Below, in pieces: positions 9,033-17,598 of a stretch of 64,000 bases of DNA. The DNA lies in assembly GCA_965227695.1 (NCBI GenBank), contig OZ245760.1, forward strand, positions 868,001 through 932,000. The letters run 5' to 3'. Below the pieces are notes generated by a model. That model did no database searches. It worked only from the letters and a program-made list of their open reading frames with translations, and was not told where the DNA came from. A program made the position numbers and the translations under genes. Each line of letters begins with the position of its first letter. Positions within the stretch are counted from its first letter, which is position 1. The stretch comes from UBA1858 sp965227695 (GTDB lineage: Bacteria; Pseudomonadota; Gammaproteobacteria; UBA4575).

Positions 9033-9752
9033 ATGGCGCCAAGACAGAATTATTATCAAATCCTGCACGTGTGTGAGGATGCTCCCGCGGAGGTGATACG
9101 TGCAACTTATCGAGCCATGATGCAAAAGATGAAAATGCATCCTGATCTTGGAGGAGATCCGCAAAAGGCTGCGTTGCTCAATGAGGCCTATTCCGTGCTA
9201 ATAAATCCGGACACTCGGGCAAAATATGATGCAAGCTTAACTGTGTTGCGAGCTAATCCGGATCACGCCGGGGATCCGCAGGGTCACAGAAGCAGAATTA
9301 AAATAGAACAAATGGTTAAGTCCGGGCTATGTGTATTTTGCCAGCTACCTCACCGCCTGGGTGATAATGTCCGCCCGGACAGTACTTGCCGGCGCTGCGG
9401 CAGTGCTCTGTACCTGGCGTCTAAGCAGGCGCATGGTCAAGATGGCCAGCGCATCATACAGCGTATCGAAAAAAAATGGCCGGTCTCATATTATGCAGGC
9501 TGGCCAACTCAGCGGGTATATATCGCAGAAACCCAGGATGTCTCGCTTAATGGGATTCAACTGTTGACCAATTATTATGTTGGACATGACCAAATATTAA
9601 AATTATCCAGTCACAAGCTGGACGCGGTTGCTGTTGTTATGTATATCAAAGGCGCTCATACACTGCTCCGTCAGCGCTGGCGTGTCGGTCTCGAATTTAT
9701 AACGTTACGTTTTCATCAGACCCACGGAAATTTCGTAAAAATAAACGTCTGA
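9033..9752 (+). CDS. J-domain / zinc-ribbon / PilZ-like fusion protein
   Basis: The 239-residue protein has three parts. Residues 5-67 are a J-domain with the HPD motif at 36-38 (MHPDLGG), which would stimulate a DnaK-type ATPase. Residues 100-122 have CVFC and CRRC, a four-Cys zinc ribbon pattern. Residues 140-235 look like PilZ: RIIQR at 140-144 (RxxxR), DVSLNG at 169-174 (DxSxxG) and WRVGLEF near 215, the signature of c-di-GMP binding. A chaperone function steered by c-di-GMP is inferred; the partner is unknown. There is no signal peptide. No ribosome site precedes ATG 9033. A c-di-GMP gene block lies about 1 kb away on the other strand. Confidence 0.8.
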   Translation: MAPRQNYYQILHVCEDAPAEVIRATYRAMMQKMKMHPDLGGDPQKAALLNEAYSVLINPDTRAKYDASLTVLRANPDHAGDPQGHRSRIKIEQMVKSGLCVFCQLPHRLGDNVRPDSTCRRCGSALYLASKQAHGQDGQRIIQRIEKKWPVSYYAGWPTQRVYIAETQDVSLNGIQLLTNYYVGHDQILKLSSHKLDAVAVVMYIKGAHTLLRQRWRVGLEFITLRFHQTHGNFVKINV

Positions 9753-9823
9753 GTAACGGTGTGTTACTTCTAAAATATTCATACAAGGTTTAATATTTTA
9801 AACAATATTAAGTTTTTCGGGCT

Positions 9824-10627
9824 ATGAATGTGACCGATGCCTACACTATCGATGATTTATTAGTCATCATGCAATCTCTTCGTGATCCACAGACGGGTTG
9901 CGAATGGGATAAACGCCAGACTTTTAATTCAGTTGCTCCCTACACAATTGAGGAGGCTTATGAGGTGCTGGATGCAATTTCACGCAATCACATGCCTGAC
10001 TTATGTGAAGAGCTGGGGGATTTACTGTTACAGGTCGTTTATCACTCGCAACTGGCACATGAACAGGCCGAGTTTACATTTGCCGATGTAGTCAACACAA
10101 TTAGCAAAAAAATGGTTCGCCGGCATCCTCATGTTTTCCAGACAGACCGGCAACACGCACATCTTTTGCAGGATTGGGATGCCATCAAAGATCTCGAATA
10201 TATCAAAAAAGAAAAGCCGGAAGATGCGTCCAGAATGGCTCATATTGCATCAGGACTGCCACCGTTGCAGCGCGCAAAAAAATTACAGCATAAAGCAGCC
10301 AGAGCCCAATTTGACTGGGCCAATGTTAAAGGTGTACTTGATAAGCTAAATGAAGAAATCGCCGAGCTAAAACAGGTACTGCAGGAACAGGGGTCAAAGC
10401 ATCGCGTAGAGGATGAAATTGGCGATGTTCTGTTTTCGGTTGTTAATGTCTGTCGCCATCTTGACGTTGATTCGGAAGTTGCTTTAAAAAAAGCAAATGA
10501 TAAATTTGAAAAACGTTTCAGGCGCATGGAACAGTTAATAGAGTGTCATCATGAAAGATTTGACGCCCTGAGTGAATCTGAGCTGGAAAAGTATTGGTGT
10601 CAGGCAAAAAAAGACCTAGCTGAATAG
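9824..10627 (+). CDS. mazG: Nucleoside triphosphate pyrophosphohydrolase MazG
   Basis: MazG hydrolyses (d)NTPs to monophosphates and pyrophosphate, cleaning the nucleotide pool. The 267-residue length fits the two-domain family (263 in E. coli). The first domain shows CEWDKRQTFNSVAPYTIEEA with EEAYEV and EELGDLLLQVVYHS, the metal-binding ExxE and ExxD motifs. The second copy shows ELKQVLQEQG followed by VEDEIGDVLFSVVNVCRHL. The C-terminus FEKRFRRMEQ is typical. It is convergent with nadC, and the two stop regions overlap by 12 bases. Confidence 0.96.
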   Translation: MNVTDAYTIDDLLVIMQSLRDPQTGCEWDKRQTFNSVAPYTIEEAYEVLDAISRNHMPDLCEELGDLLLQVVYHSQLAHEQAEFTFADVVNTISKKMVRRHPHVFQTDRQHAHLLQDWDAIKDLEYIKKEKPEDASRMAHIASGLPPLQRAKKLQHKAARAQFDWANVKGVLDKLNEEIAELKQVLQEQGSKHRVEDEIGDVLFSVVNVCRHLDVDSEVALKKANDKFEKRFRRMEQLIECHHERFDALSESELEKYWCQAKKDLAE

Positions 10628-11458
10628 CATGGAGAAATCCACTGCATGTATATTCTTTGTGAGTGCGCCGACAGATATATAATCCACCCCCAGCATTGCA
10701 TAATGTTGAATATTGTCCATGTTGATGTTACCAGAGACCTCTAATTTGATTTTTTTATCCCTTGAGAGTTCAACGGCCTGCTTGACCTGTTCCACGGAAA
10801 AATTATCCAGCAGCGCGCTGTCCGCCCCATGGTGAATGGCCTGCTCCAGCTCATCTATGTTCTCAACTTCAATTTCGATGTTCAGCTCGGGATGCCTGGA
10901 TCGCGCGCGCGAAATGGCATCGCCTATTGAGCCGCAGGCAATGATGTGGTTTTCCTTTATCAGGTATGCGTCATATAGTCCCATGCGGTGATTACTGCCA
11001 CCGGCACAGCGGACTGCATATTTTTGAGCATAGCGCAGACCGGGGATGGTTTTGCGGGTATCAAGCAGCTGTGCTTTTGTGCCCCGGATTCGATGCAGCA
11101 GCTTTGTCGTGGCCGTGGCAGTGGCAGATAAAGTTTGCAGGAAGTTCAGGGCAGTTCTCTCTCCGGTAAGGATGGCATCGGCGGGTCCCGTTAAGCTGCA
11201 TACCGGGTTGCCAGGATGCATGGTGTGACCGTCACGGCGTAACCATTCAATTACGATATTTTCATTGAGTTGTCGGAAACACTCATCGAACCATGACTGC
11301 CCGCATAATGTGGCCGTCTCTCTGCAGATAACGTTTGCCTGTAAAATGACATTCTGACACAGCGCGGCTGTGACATCCCCCTGGCCTATATCCTCGGCCA
11401 GGGCCTGGCGCACCGACTCACGGATAATGGCAAGGTTTTCTTTGGTATGTGTAAGCAA
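10616..11458 (-). CDS. nadC: Nicotinate-nucleotide pyrophosphorylase (carboxylating)
   Basis: NadC makes nicotinate mononucleotide from quinolinate and PRPP in de novo NAD synthesis. The 280-residue protein has ALAEDIGQGDVTA at the start, RTALNFLQTLSATAT, the DTRKTIPGLRYAQKYAV segment followed by NHRMGLYDAYLIKENHI, and a GVDYISVGALTK C-terminal phosphate-binding part. All substrate-binding basic residues that I can place are present. It sits four bases downstream of the symporter gene on the same strand, and its end overlaps mazG. Confidence 0.96.
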   Translation of the reverse strand: MLTHTKENLAIIRESVRQALAEDIGQGDVTAALCQNVILQANVICRETATLCGQSWFDECFRQLNENIVIEWLRRDGHTMHPGNPVCSLTGPADAILTGERTALNFLQTLSATATATTKLLHRIRGTKAQLLDTRKTIPGLRYAQKYAVRCAGGSNHRMGLYDAYLIKENHIIACGSIGDAISRARSRHPELNIEIEVENIDELEQAIHHGADSALLDNFSVEQVKQAVELSRDKKIKLEVSGNINMDNIQHYAMLGVDYISVGALTKNIHAVDFSMLFS

Positions 11459-11462
11459 ATAT

Positions 11463-12806
11463 CTATTCCCTGGAATTGGAAAAATACTGTCTTGTTACTT
11501 TGAATATCACCGGGCTGAGCAACGCCAGCGCAATTAAGTTTGGTATTGCCATAAAGCCATTCATGACGTCGGCAAGTAACCAGATCAGATTCACTTTCTG
11601 AAACGCTCCAATAAATACTGCCAAGATCCAGAGTATTCGATAGGGGAGAATGATCCTTTCACCAAACAGGTATTCTGCACATCGCTCACCGTAGTAACTC
11701 CAACCTAAAATAGTTGTGAATGCGAACACCACCAGGCCAAAGGTGATAATGTATTCACCAAACGGAATGGAATTACCATAAGCCATGGTTGACAGACTGG
11801 CGCCGGTCTCGCCACTTGTCCACGCTCCGCTCAGGATAATGACGAGTGCCGTCATGGTGCATATGATGAGCGTATCGATGAATGTCCCAAGCATGCCGAT
11901 CATGCCTTGCCGGACCGGATTATCGGTTTTTGCTGCCGCATGGGCAATGGGTGCGCTGCCCAACCCTGCTTCATTCGAAAAAATTCCTCTCGCCACACCC
12001 ATTTGTATTGCCAGCATGATTCCTGCGCCGGCGAATCCGCCCGCTGCGGCGGAGCCATTGAATGCGCTGTCAATGATCAGGCCAATTGCCGCCGGCACTT
12101 CGCCAAGATGAATGAATATAACGGCCAGAGAACCGATGATATATGCCATGGCCATGAACGGAACAAGTTTGCCTGCAACGGCACCAATACGCTCAATCCC
12201 CCCCAGGATGACCAGACCTGCCAGCACTGCAATTACCAGACCTGTCACCTTGTGATCGATGCTGAAGTTGCTGTTTAACGCATCTGCAACCGAGTTGGAC
12301 TGGACCATATTGCCAATACCAAATGCCGCGATGGTGCCAAACAAGGCAAACAGAAAGGCAAGCCATTTCCATCTTGGGCCCAGCCCGTTTTTAATGTAAT
12401 ACATGGGTCCGCCAACATGTTTACCTCTGGCGTCTGTCTCACGGTACTTAACTGCCAGTACGGCTTCACCGTACTTGGTAGCCATGCCGACCAGCGCGGT
12501 GATCCACATCCAGAATATGGCGCCCGGGCCGCCAATAAAAATTGCGGTCGCGACACCTGCGATATTCCCGGTGCCGATGGTTGCTGACATGGCAGTCATC
12601 AACGCCTGAAATGGGGATATTTCTCCCTCACCAATCCCTTTTCGGCCTTTAAACAGCAATGCGAATGCATCCGGAATGGTTTTACGCCACGGTATGAATC
12701 TAAGGCCCACGGTAAGGTAGATTCCGACACCAAGAATCAATACCAGTGTGAATTTGCCCCAAATGAATGAACTGAGTGTACTTAGTACGGAGGTGAGGGC
12801 TTCCAT
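11463..12806 (-). CDS. Alanine or glycine:cation symporter (AGCS family)
   Basis: The 447-residue inner-membrane protein has about ten hydrophobic segments and the family marks: TAMSATIGTGNIAGVATAIF near residue 70, WMWITALVGMATKYGEA, and NEAGLGSAPIAHAAAKT near 275. AGCS proteins bring in alanine or glycine with Na+. Which amino acid is carried is not decided by sequence. It is directly upstream of nadC with a four-base gap, so the two may share a message although no functional link is known. Confidence 0.93.
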   Translation of the reverse strand: MEALTSVLSTLSSFIWGKFTLVLILGVGIYLTVGLRFIPWRKTIPDAFALLFKGRKGIGEGEISPFQALMTAMSATIGTGNIAGVATAIFIGGPGAIFWMWITALVGMATKYGEAVLAVKYRETDARGKHVGGPMYYIKNGLGPRWKWLAFLFALFGTIAAFGIGNMVQSNSVADALNSNFSIDHKVTGLVIAVLAGLVILGGIERIGAVAGKLVPFMAMAYIIGSLAVIFIHLGEVPAAIGLIIDSAFNGSAAAGGFAGAGIMLAIQMGVARGIFSNEAGLGSAPIAHAAAKTDNPVRQGMIGMLGTFIDTLIICTMTALVIILSGAWTSGETGASLSTMAYGNSIPFGEYIITFGLVVFAFTTILGWSYYGERCAEYLFGERIILPYRILWILAVFIGAFQKVNLIWLLADVMNGFMAIPNLIALALLSPVIFKVTRQYFSNSRE

Positions 12807-12948
12807 TATAATCTCCAGCGTATTGTAATTATTATTGTTTTGCTAGCATGCAGGACATTACCGCCCCAAATCAACCTTTGTTAATAAAAAAGTGTCACAG
12901 ATGTTCTGGCAATTGGCCTCTGTCTTCGCCAGAGAGACAAAAGATCAG

Positions 12949-12975
12949 AACACAACAATTTGTATTTGTTGTGTT
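12949..12975. repeat. Perfect 10-bp inverted repeat between agcS and argF
   Basis: AACACAACAA at 12949-12958 and TTGTTGTGTT at 12966-12975 are exact inverse copies around a seven-base spacer. The site lies about 140 bases before the symporter start and 64 bases past the argF stop. It lacks the GC-rich stem and T-run of an intrinsic terminator, so an operator for the symporter gene is as likely as an argF end signal. Confidence 0.6.
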
Positions 12976-13038
12976 TATTATGGCTAGGCTTTCACCCGGG
13001 TTCACTTGTGGTAAAAGAAGATTTATAAAATCTTTGCA

Positions 13039-13950
13039 TTATGCGTGCTTATTTAGCAGCAGGAATTCAATCAGCGCCTTTTGTGCATGCAGACGATTTT
13101 CGGCTTCATCCCAGACCACGCTTTGTGGTCCTTCCAGCACCTCGCTGGTGACTTCTTCCTCGCGATGCGCGGGCAGGCAGTGCATAAATAAGGCATCTTT
13201 GTTGGCTTTTTGCATAAGCTCCCGGTTGACCTGGAAAGACGCAAAAGCTTTTTCGCGTTGTGTTTGTTCTTCTTCCTGTCCCATGCTTGCCCAAACATCG
13301 GTGACTACCAAATCAGAGTCTTGGGCCGCATCATGTGCATCATTGGTCAGATAAATGCAATCTCCTGCGGCCTCAACAATCATCCTGTTGGGTGCATATC
13401 CCTCGGGATAACCGACCCGTAAATTAAAATTAAGTAGCCTTGCGGCGTTGATATAAGAGTGGCACATGTTATTGCCATCGCCAATCCATGTTACAGTCGC
13501 GCCGCTGATATCACCGCGCTTTTCAAACCAGGTCTGTAAGTCAGCCAGTAACTGGCAGGGATGAAACAGGTCTGTGAGTCCGTTGATAACCGGGACGGTC
13601 GCTTCGCTGGCGAATCGCTCAATCGTATTATGGGCAAAGGTTCGGACCATAATAATATCTACCATACGTGTTAACACTCTCGCCGTATCTTCAACAGGTT
13701 CACCGCGGCCAAGCTGTGTGTCTTTAGATGACAAAAATAGTGCATGACCGCCAAATTGCGCCATCCCTGCTTCGAATGATGCACGTGTCCTGGTCGAGGA
13801 TTTATCAAACAGCATGGCTAATGTTTTATTTTGAAACGGCGCGTAATTTTCACCGCTATGCTGAATTTTCTTTAATTCAGTCGCGCGTAATAGTAGCGAA
13901 CGTAATTCGTCACTAGTGAGGTCTAACAATGACAGGAAATGGCGTATCAT
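13039..13950 (-). CDS. argF: Ornithine carbamoyltransferase
   Basis: ArgF forms citrulline from ornithine and carbamoyl phosphate. The 303-residue protein shows the carbamoyl-phosphate loop SSTRTRASFEAGM near 52-64, the HPCQLLAD motif and the HCLPAHREEEVT segment whose Cys and His bind ornithine. It begins MIRHFLSLLDLTSDEL, as in the biosynthetic family. It follows argD by 31 bases in the same direction, so the two form a short arginine operon. argG lies about 6.7 kb away on the other strand. Confidence 0.97.
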   Translation of the reverse strand: MIRHFLSLLDLTSDELRSLLLRATELKKIQHSGENYAPFQNKTLAMLFDKSSTRTRASFEAGMAQFGGHALFLSSKDTQLGRGEPVEDTARVLTRMVDIIMVRTFAHNTIERFASEATVPVINGLTDLFHPCQLLADLQTWFEKRGDISGATVTWIGDGNNMCHSYINAARLLNFNLRVGYPEGYAPNRMIVEAAGDCIYLTNDAHDAAQDSDLVVTDVWASMGQEEEQTQREKAFASFQVNRELMQKANKDALFMHCLPAHREEEVTSEVLEGPQSVVWDEAENRLHAQKALIEFLLLNKHA

Positions 13951-13981
13951 GGCAGTGTGTAATTGTGCATTAAATAAATGG

Positions 13982-15154
13982 TTACGGATTATTAAATTCA
14001 GTGATGCAGTCAGATACCAGATCGCTTATTTGAACGACATGCTCTGCATTCACTATTAGTGGCGGCAATAGCCTGATGACGTTTCCGGCAGTGACGTTAA
14101 TAAGTAATTTTTTAGCAAGCGCAATATCCACGATTGCTGCGCATGGTTGATCCAGTTCAATACCAATCATCAGACCTTGCCCGCGAATTTCTTTTACGAT
14201 TGATTGATTGGCCAGTTTTGTTTCCAGTTGATGCATAAGCAGTGTGCCCATACTTCGGGCGTTGCTGAGTAAGTCATCTTCCCGAATAGTATTTAATACC
14301 TGCAGAGCGGTCGCGCAGGCCAAAGGGTTGCCGCCAAAAGTGCTTCCATGGCTTCCCGGGGTAAATAATTCTGCGACTTTGCCCCGGGCCATGCATGCGC
14401 CAATCGGAAAACCATTACCGAGGCCTTTTGCGGTGGTGATGATGTCAGGGTTAATTTGCTGATGCTGACAGGCGAACCACTGGCCGGTGCGTCCATTACC
14501 GGTCTGGATTTCATCCAGTATTAGCAATAAGTCATGCTCATCACTTATCTTGCGCAACTGGGCAAGGTAATGCGGGCTGGGTACATTGATGCCTCCCTCG
14601 CCCTGGATGGGTTCAACGAATATTGCGCACACACTTGCATTGTTTTTGCAAATATTCGCAACAGCCTGAATATCGTTGTAGGGTATATGGATGAAGCCCT
14701 TTAATAAGGGTTCGAATCCCGCGTGTGTGTTTTGATTGCCAGTGGCCGAAAGGGTTGCCATTGTTCTGCCGTGGAAGCTGTTATCAAAAACGATAATATG
14801 CGGGGTATTAATATTGCGTGAATGGCCATACAAACGGGCCAGCTTGATGGCGGCTTCATTGGCTTCGGCACCTGAATTACTGAAGAAAACACGATCCATT
14901 TGACTAATTTCGCAAAGTCTGTTGCCCAGTTTTTCCTGTGCCTCAATGCGATAGATATTCGATGTATGTAATAGTGTATTTGCCTGCGTGCAGATTGCCT
15001 GGGCAATATCAGGGTGAGCGTGACCCAGACCACATACAGCAATACCGGATAAGGCATCCAGGTATTGTCTGTCCTGTTGATCCCATAACCACACACCTTC
15101 CCCCCTGGTGAAGGTGATGTCTTTACGTGCATAGGTTGGCATTAAGCTATTCAC
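13982..15154 (-). CDS. argD: Acetylornithine aminotransferase
   Basis: This PLP enzyme transaminates N-acetylglutamate semialdehyde to N-acetylornithine. The 390-residue protein begins MNSLMPTYARKDITFTRGEG, typical of ArgD. It has the HTSNIYR segment, SNSGAEANEAAIKLARLYGH for phosphate binding, the PLP-contacting Asp in LLILDEIQTGNGRTG and the Schiff-base Lys in TTAKGLGNGFPIGA. ArgD proteins often also act on succinyldiaminopimelate. It is the upstream gene of the argD-argF pair. I see no convincing ArgR box in front of it. Confidence 0.96.
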   Translation of the reverse strand: MNSLMPTYARKDITFTRGEGVWLWDQQDRQYLDALSGIAVCGLGHAHPDIAQAICTQANTLLHTSNIYRIEAQEKLGNRLCEISQMDRVFFSNSGAEANEAAIKLARLYGHSRNINTPHIIVFDNSFHGRTMATLSATGNQNTHAGFEPLLKGFIHIPYNDIQAVANICKNNASVCAIFVEPIQGEGGINVPSPHYLAQLRKISDEHDLLLILDEIQTGNGRTGQWFACQHQQINPDIITTAKGLGNGFPIGACMARGKVAELFTPGSHGSTFGGNPLACATALQVLNTIREDDLLSNARSMGTLLMHQLETKLANQSIVKEIRGQGLMIGIELDQPCAAIVDIALAKKLLINVTAGNVIRLLPPLIVNAEHVVQISDLVSDCITEFNNP

Positions 15155-15211
15155 AGCGAGAATTTTACGTCATTAGTAATTAAAAATATCAAAAATTCAG
15201 ACAATCAAAAT

Positions 15212-15243
15212 AAAAACGGCAGCGTGGTGACGCTGCCGTTTTT
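15212..15243. terminator. Strong intrinsic terminator, usable in both directions
   Basis: The arms AAAAACGGCAGCG and CGCTGCCGTTTTT pair perfectly over 13 bases around the loop TGGTGA. The A-run and T-run at either foot allow termination in both directions. On the minus strand it ends the 15301-15795 gene and insulates argD. Confidence 0.9.
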
Positions 15244-15253
15244 AAATTATGCG

Positions 15254-15285
15254 CCCAAACATGCTGATTTTCCAGCATGTTTGGG
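15254..15285. repeat. Second perfect hairpin beside the terminator
   Basis: CCCAAACATGCTG and CAGCATGTTTGGG are exact 13-base inverse copies with the loop ATTTTC. It lies between the stop of the 15301-15795 gene and the intrinsic terminator, so in the minus-strand message the two hairpins follow each other ten bases apart. It has no T-run of its own and may protect the 3' end or bind a protein. Confidence 0.8.
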
Positions 15286-15300
15286 GGTCAGGTAAATTTG

Positions 15301-15795
15301 CTAGAAAGGCAAGCCGTGACCATGGCCAACCATGCACATCAACATTGGGATGGATAGCAATGTATTTGTGCGTGATGCCATGAAGGCAACGGTCTTGGCC
15401 TTGGCTTTTTCGTCATCGCTGGCTTCAACAATTCCCAAAAGTTTCTTCTGGTTTGGCCAGATAAGCACCCAGACATTAAATAGCATGATGGTGCCAAGCC
15501 AGGCGCCAATGCCAATAATGGTGACACCTTCCGTGAAAAACATATTGGGCACAAATCCACCCACGTATGAGAGCGCCCAGGCACCCGTTAACCAGGTGGC
15601 AAGTGCGCCGTAGCGAAACCAGGCCAGTGCCCGTGGGGCCACGTATTTACTGATGGCAGCAGGTCCCGGACCATTGCTGTCGGCCGTGGCTGCGGCGACC
15701 GCGGGTACCTGTATGAAGTTGAAGTAATATAGGATGCCGATCCATATGATACCGGCGAACACATGTAGCCAGACGGCGAGTGACCATACATTCAT
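15301..15795 (-). CDS. PuuD-N/urate-oxidase-N-like membrane protein
   Basis: The 164-residue protein has four hydrophobic segments. It starts WSLAVWLHVFAGIIWIGILY followed by YFNFIQVPA, and goes on with ALAWFRYGALATWLTGAWAL, a pattern I know from the membrane domain found at the N-terminus of PuuD urate hydroxylases and as stand-alone proteins. The stand-alone forms have no proven function. Conserved His near residues 11 and 159-161 (GHGHGLPF) could bind heme or metal. The PuuD C-terminal cytochrome c domain is absent. A possible 25-residue membrane protein lies 65 bases upstream, and two strong hairpins follow its stop. Confidence 0.75.
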   Translation of the reverse strand: MNVWSLAVWLHVFAGIIWIGILYYFNFIQVPAVAAATADSNGPGPAAISKYVAPRALAWFRYGALATWLTGAWALSYVGGFVPNMFFTEGVTIIGIGAWLGTIMLFNVWVLIWPNQKKLLGIVEASDDEKAKAKTVAFMASRTNTLLSIPMLMCMVGHGHGLPF

Positions 15796-15860
15796 TTAGT
15801 AATACCTCCTAAAGAAAATCAATATTATTGTTATGCGTTAGTAGACTGACGGGCTTTAAT

Positions 15861-15938
15861 CTAAACTATGAGTGCAATAATCACAGCTAGTACAAAGCCG
15901 GCAATTATAGTCCCTAAGATGGAGCTGAGTGGATTCAC
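15861..15938 (-). CDS. Possible 25-residue single-pass membrane protein
   Basis: A 26-codon frame starts at GTG 15936-15938 with CGAGGTG ahead of it at a usable distance. It encodes MNPLSSILGTIIAGFVLAVI and ends IALIV, a short polar start followed by one hydrophobic helix. The size and shape resemble small subunits of membrane enzymes. It lies 65 bases upstream of the PuuD-N-like gene on the same strand, so a shared message and a physical partnership are inferred. The call rests on the ribosome site and composition only. Confidence 0.5.
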   Translation of the reverse strand: MNPLSSILGTIIAGFVLAVIIALIV

Positions 15939-16049
15939 ATGACACCTCGTTTTATGCTGGTTGTTATTGTAAAAGACGCTGAAACAGGCCTGTCATTCAG
16001 CCTGATACCAAACAATAGAAGGTTTTGAAGTTAAACACAATCATACTTG

Positions 16050-17597
16050 ATGGCTATTAACACAATTCAACTAAGTTTATTTGTACATCAAATCAATGCA
16101 TTATGTGGGGAAATGGGTGCAAAGTTAAGGCATGCCGCCGTCTCGCCGAACATACGTGATCGCCTCGATTACTCGTGTGCGATGTTTGACTGTGAGGGAA
16201 AATTATGTGGGCAAGCTGCACATATTCCGGTTCACCTGGGAAGTATGGCTTATGCGATGCGCGATATTGTCAGTCAGTTCCAGTGGCAGTCCGGTGATAT
16301 CGTTATTTTTAATGATCCTTATCTGGGCGGGACACATCTGCCTGATATTACACTGATATCCCCTGTCGTGGTGGATGGATCGTGTCTGGGGTTTGTCGCT
16401 AACCGGGCGCATCATGCTGACATTGGTGCCACAGAGCCCGGATCTATGCCCCTGTCTACTCATATACAGCAAGAAGGCATTGTTCTTGAGCCACAGTATC
16501 TTGGCCAAAATAATTCCATCCATCGTGAACTGTTTGATGTGCTTTTTTCGACGCTACAGAACCGGCAAGATACTTATGCGGACCTGAACGCGCAGCTGAG
16601 TGCAAATTTGCATGGTGTCGCCGGTTTGCAGTCTCTGATTGCCGAGTGTGGCATTCAGGTATTTAACCAGTTGACTGTTGCCATGTTTGAATATGCCCAT
16701 ACGATGGCCAGGAATCAGCTCGGATCTATACCTTTTGGCAGGTATTCGGCCATCGATTTTATGGAAGACGATGGCGCCGGGCGGACAGATATAGAAATAC
16801 AAGTCGACATTGATGTTAACAGACATGGTATCGCGGTTGATTTCACACAATCTGCCCGCCAGGTCACAGGCAATATAAACTGTCCAAAAGCAGTGACAGC
16901 CGCCGCTGTGTTTTATGTTTTCAGGTGTTTAATGAATGATGACGTCCCTGTCTGTCATGGTGCTTTTTCATTTATCACCATCACTACTCAACCCGGTACA
17001 CTGGTCGATGCGCAATATCCCGCCGCCGTGGCAGCCGGTAATGTTGAAACCAGTATGCGCATAGTTGACGTATTATTTAAAGCGTTATCGAAGGCTTGCC
17101 CGGAGCGGGTTCCGGCGAGTAGTCAGGGTACCATGAATAATGTTGCCATGGGCGCTCAGGGTGATTCCGGATGGAGTTACTATGAAACGATTGGTGGTGG
17201 CGCAGGGGCGAGTGCCTGGTCCAATGGCCTGAGTGCAGTACAGACCCATATGACTAACACCCAGAATACTCCGATTGAAGTACTGGAGATGAATTACCCG
17301 GTAAGAATAACACGTTATCAGATCCGGACTGGCTCGGGAGGAGCGGGGAGGTTTTCGGGAGGGAATGGCATCATACGGGAATTTGAATTTCTGAAGCCAT
17401 CCAGGGTGACTTTGCTTAGTGAACGTCGCAGGCATGCACCAGCAGGTTTGCAGGGCGGTCGCACAGGTGCCACCGGCAAAAATCAACATAACCACCGTTT
17501 GATTGGAAGTAAGGTAAGTCTGAATATGCAGCCAGGTGACCGGCTTAGAATAGACACGCCCGGCGGTGGCGGATTTGGACAGATGAAAGAAGAATAA
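16050..17597 (+). CDS. Hydantoinase B / 5-oxoprolinase family protein
   Basis: The 515-residue protein matches the HyuB half of ATP-dependent hydantoinases and oxoprolinases along its length: RDRLDYSCAMFDCEG, HIPVHLGSM, NDPYLGGTHLPDITLISPV, FVANRAHHADIGATEPGSMP, and the C-terminal IDTPGGGGFG. These enzymes open hydantoin or 5-oxoproline rings with the HyuA subunit, which binds ATP. No hyuA lies beside it, so the partner must be elsewhere or the activity differs. A TTG one codon upstream is possible; ATG 16050 is used. One base separates its stop from the next gene. Confidence 0.9.
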   Translation: MAINTIQLSLFVHQINALCGEMGAKLRHAAVSPNIRDRLDYSCAMFDCEGKLCGQAAHIPVHLGSMAYAMRDIVSQFQWQSGDIVIFNDPYLGGTHLPDITLISPVVVDGSCLGFVANRAHHADIGATEPGSMPLSTHIQQEGIVLEPQYLGQNNSIHRELFDVLFSTLQNRQDTYADLNAQLSANLHGVAGLQSLIAECGIQVFNQLTVAMFEYAHTMARNQLGSIPFGRYSAIDFMEDDGAGRTDIEIQVDIDVNRHGIAVDFTQSARQVTGNINCPKAVTAAAVFYVFRCLMNDDVPVCHGAFSFITITTQPGTLVDAQYPAAVAAGNVETSMRIVDVLFKALSKACPERVPASSQGTMNNVAMGAQGDSGWSYYETIGGGAGASAWSNGLSAVQTHMTNTQNTPIEVLEMNYPVRITRYQIRTGSGGAGRFSGGNGIIREFEFLKPSRVTLLSERRRHAPAGLQGGRTGATGKNQHNHRLIGSKVSLNMQPGDRLRIDTPGGGGFGQMKEE

Positions 17598-17598
17598 T

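Noticed and set aside
15155..15211. ArgR box ahead of argD
   Set aside because: Only one half (ATTCA) is present; the other half matches at one of five positions.
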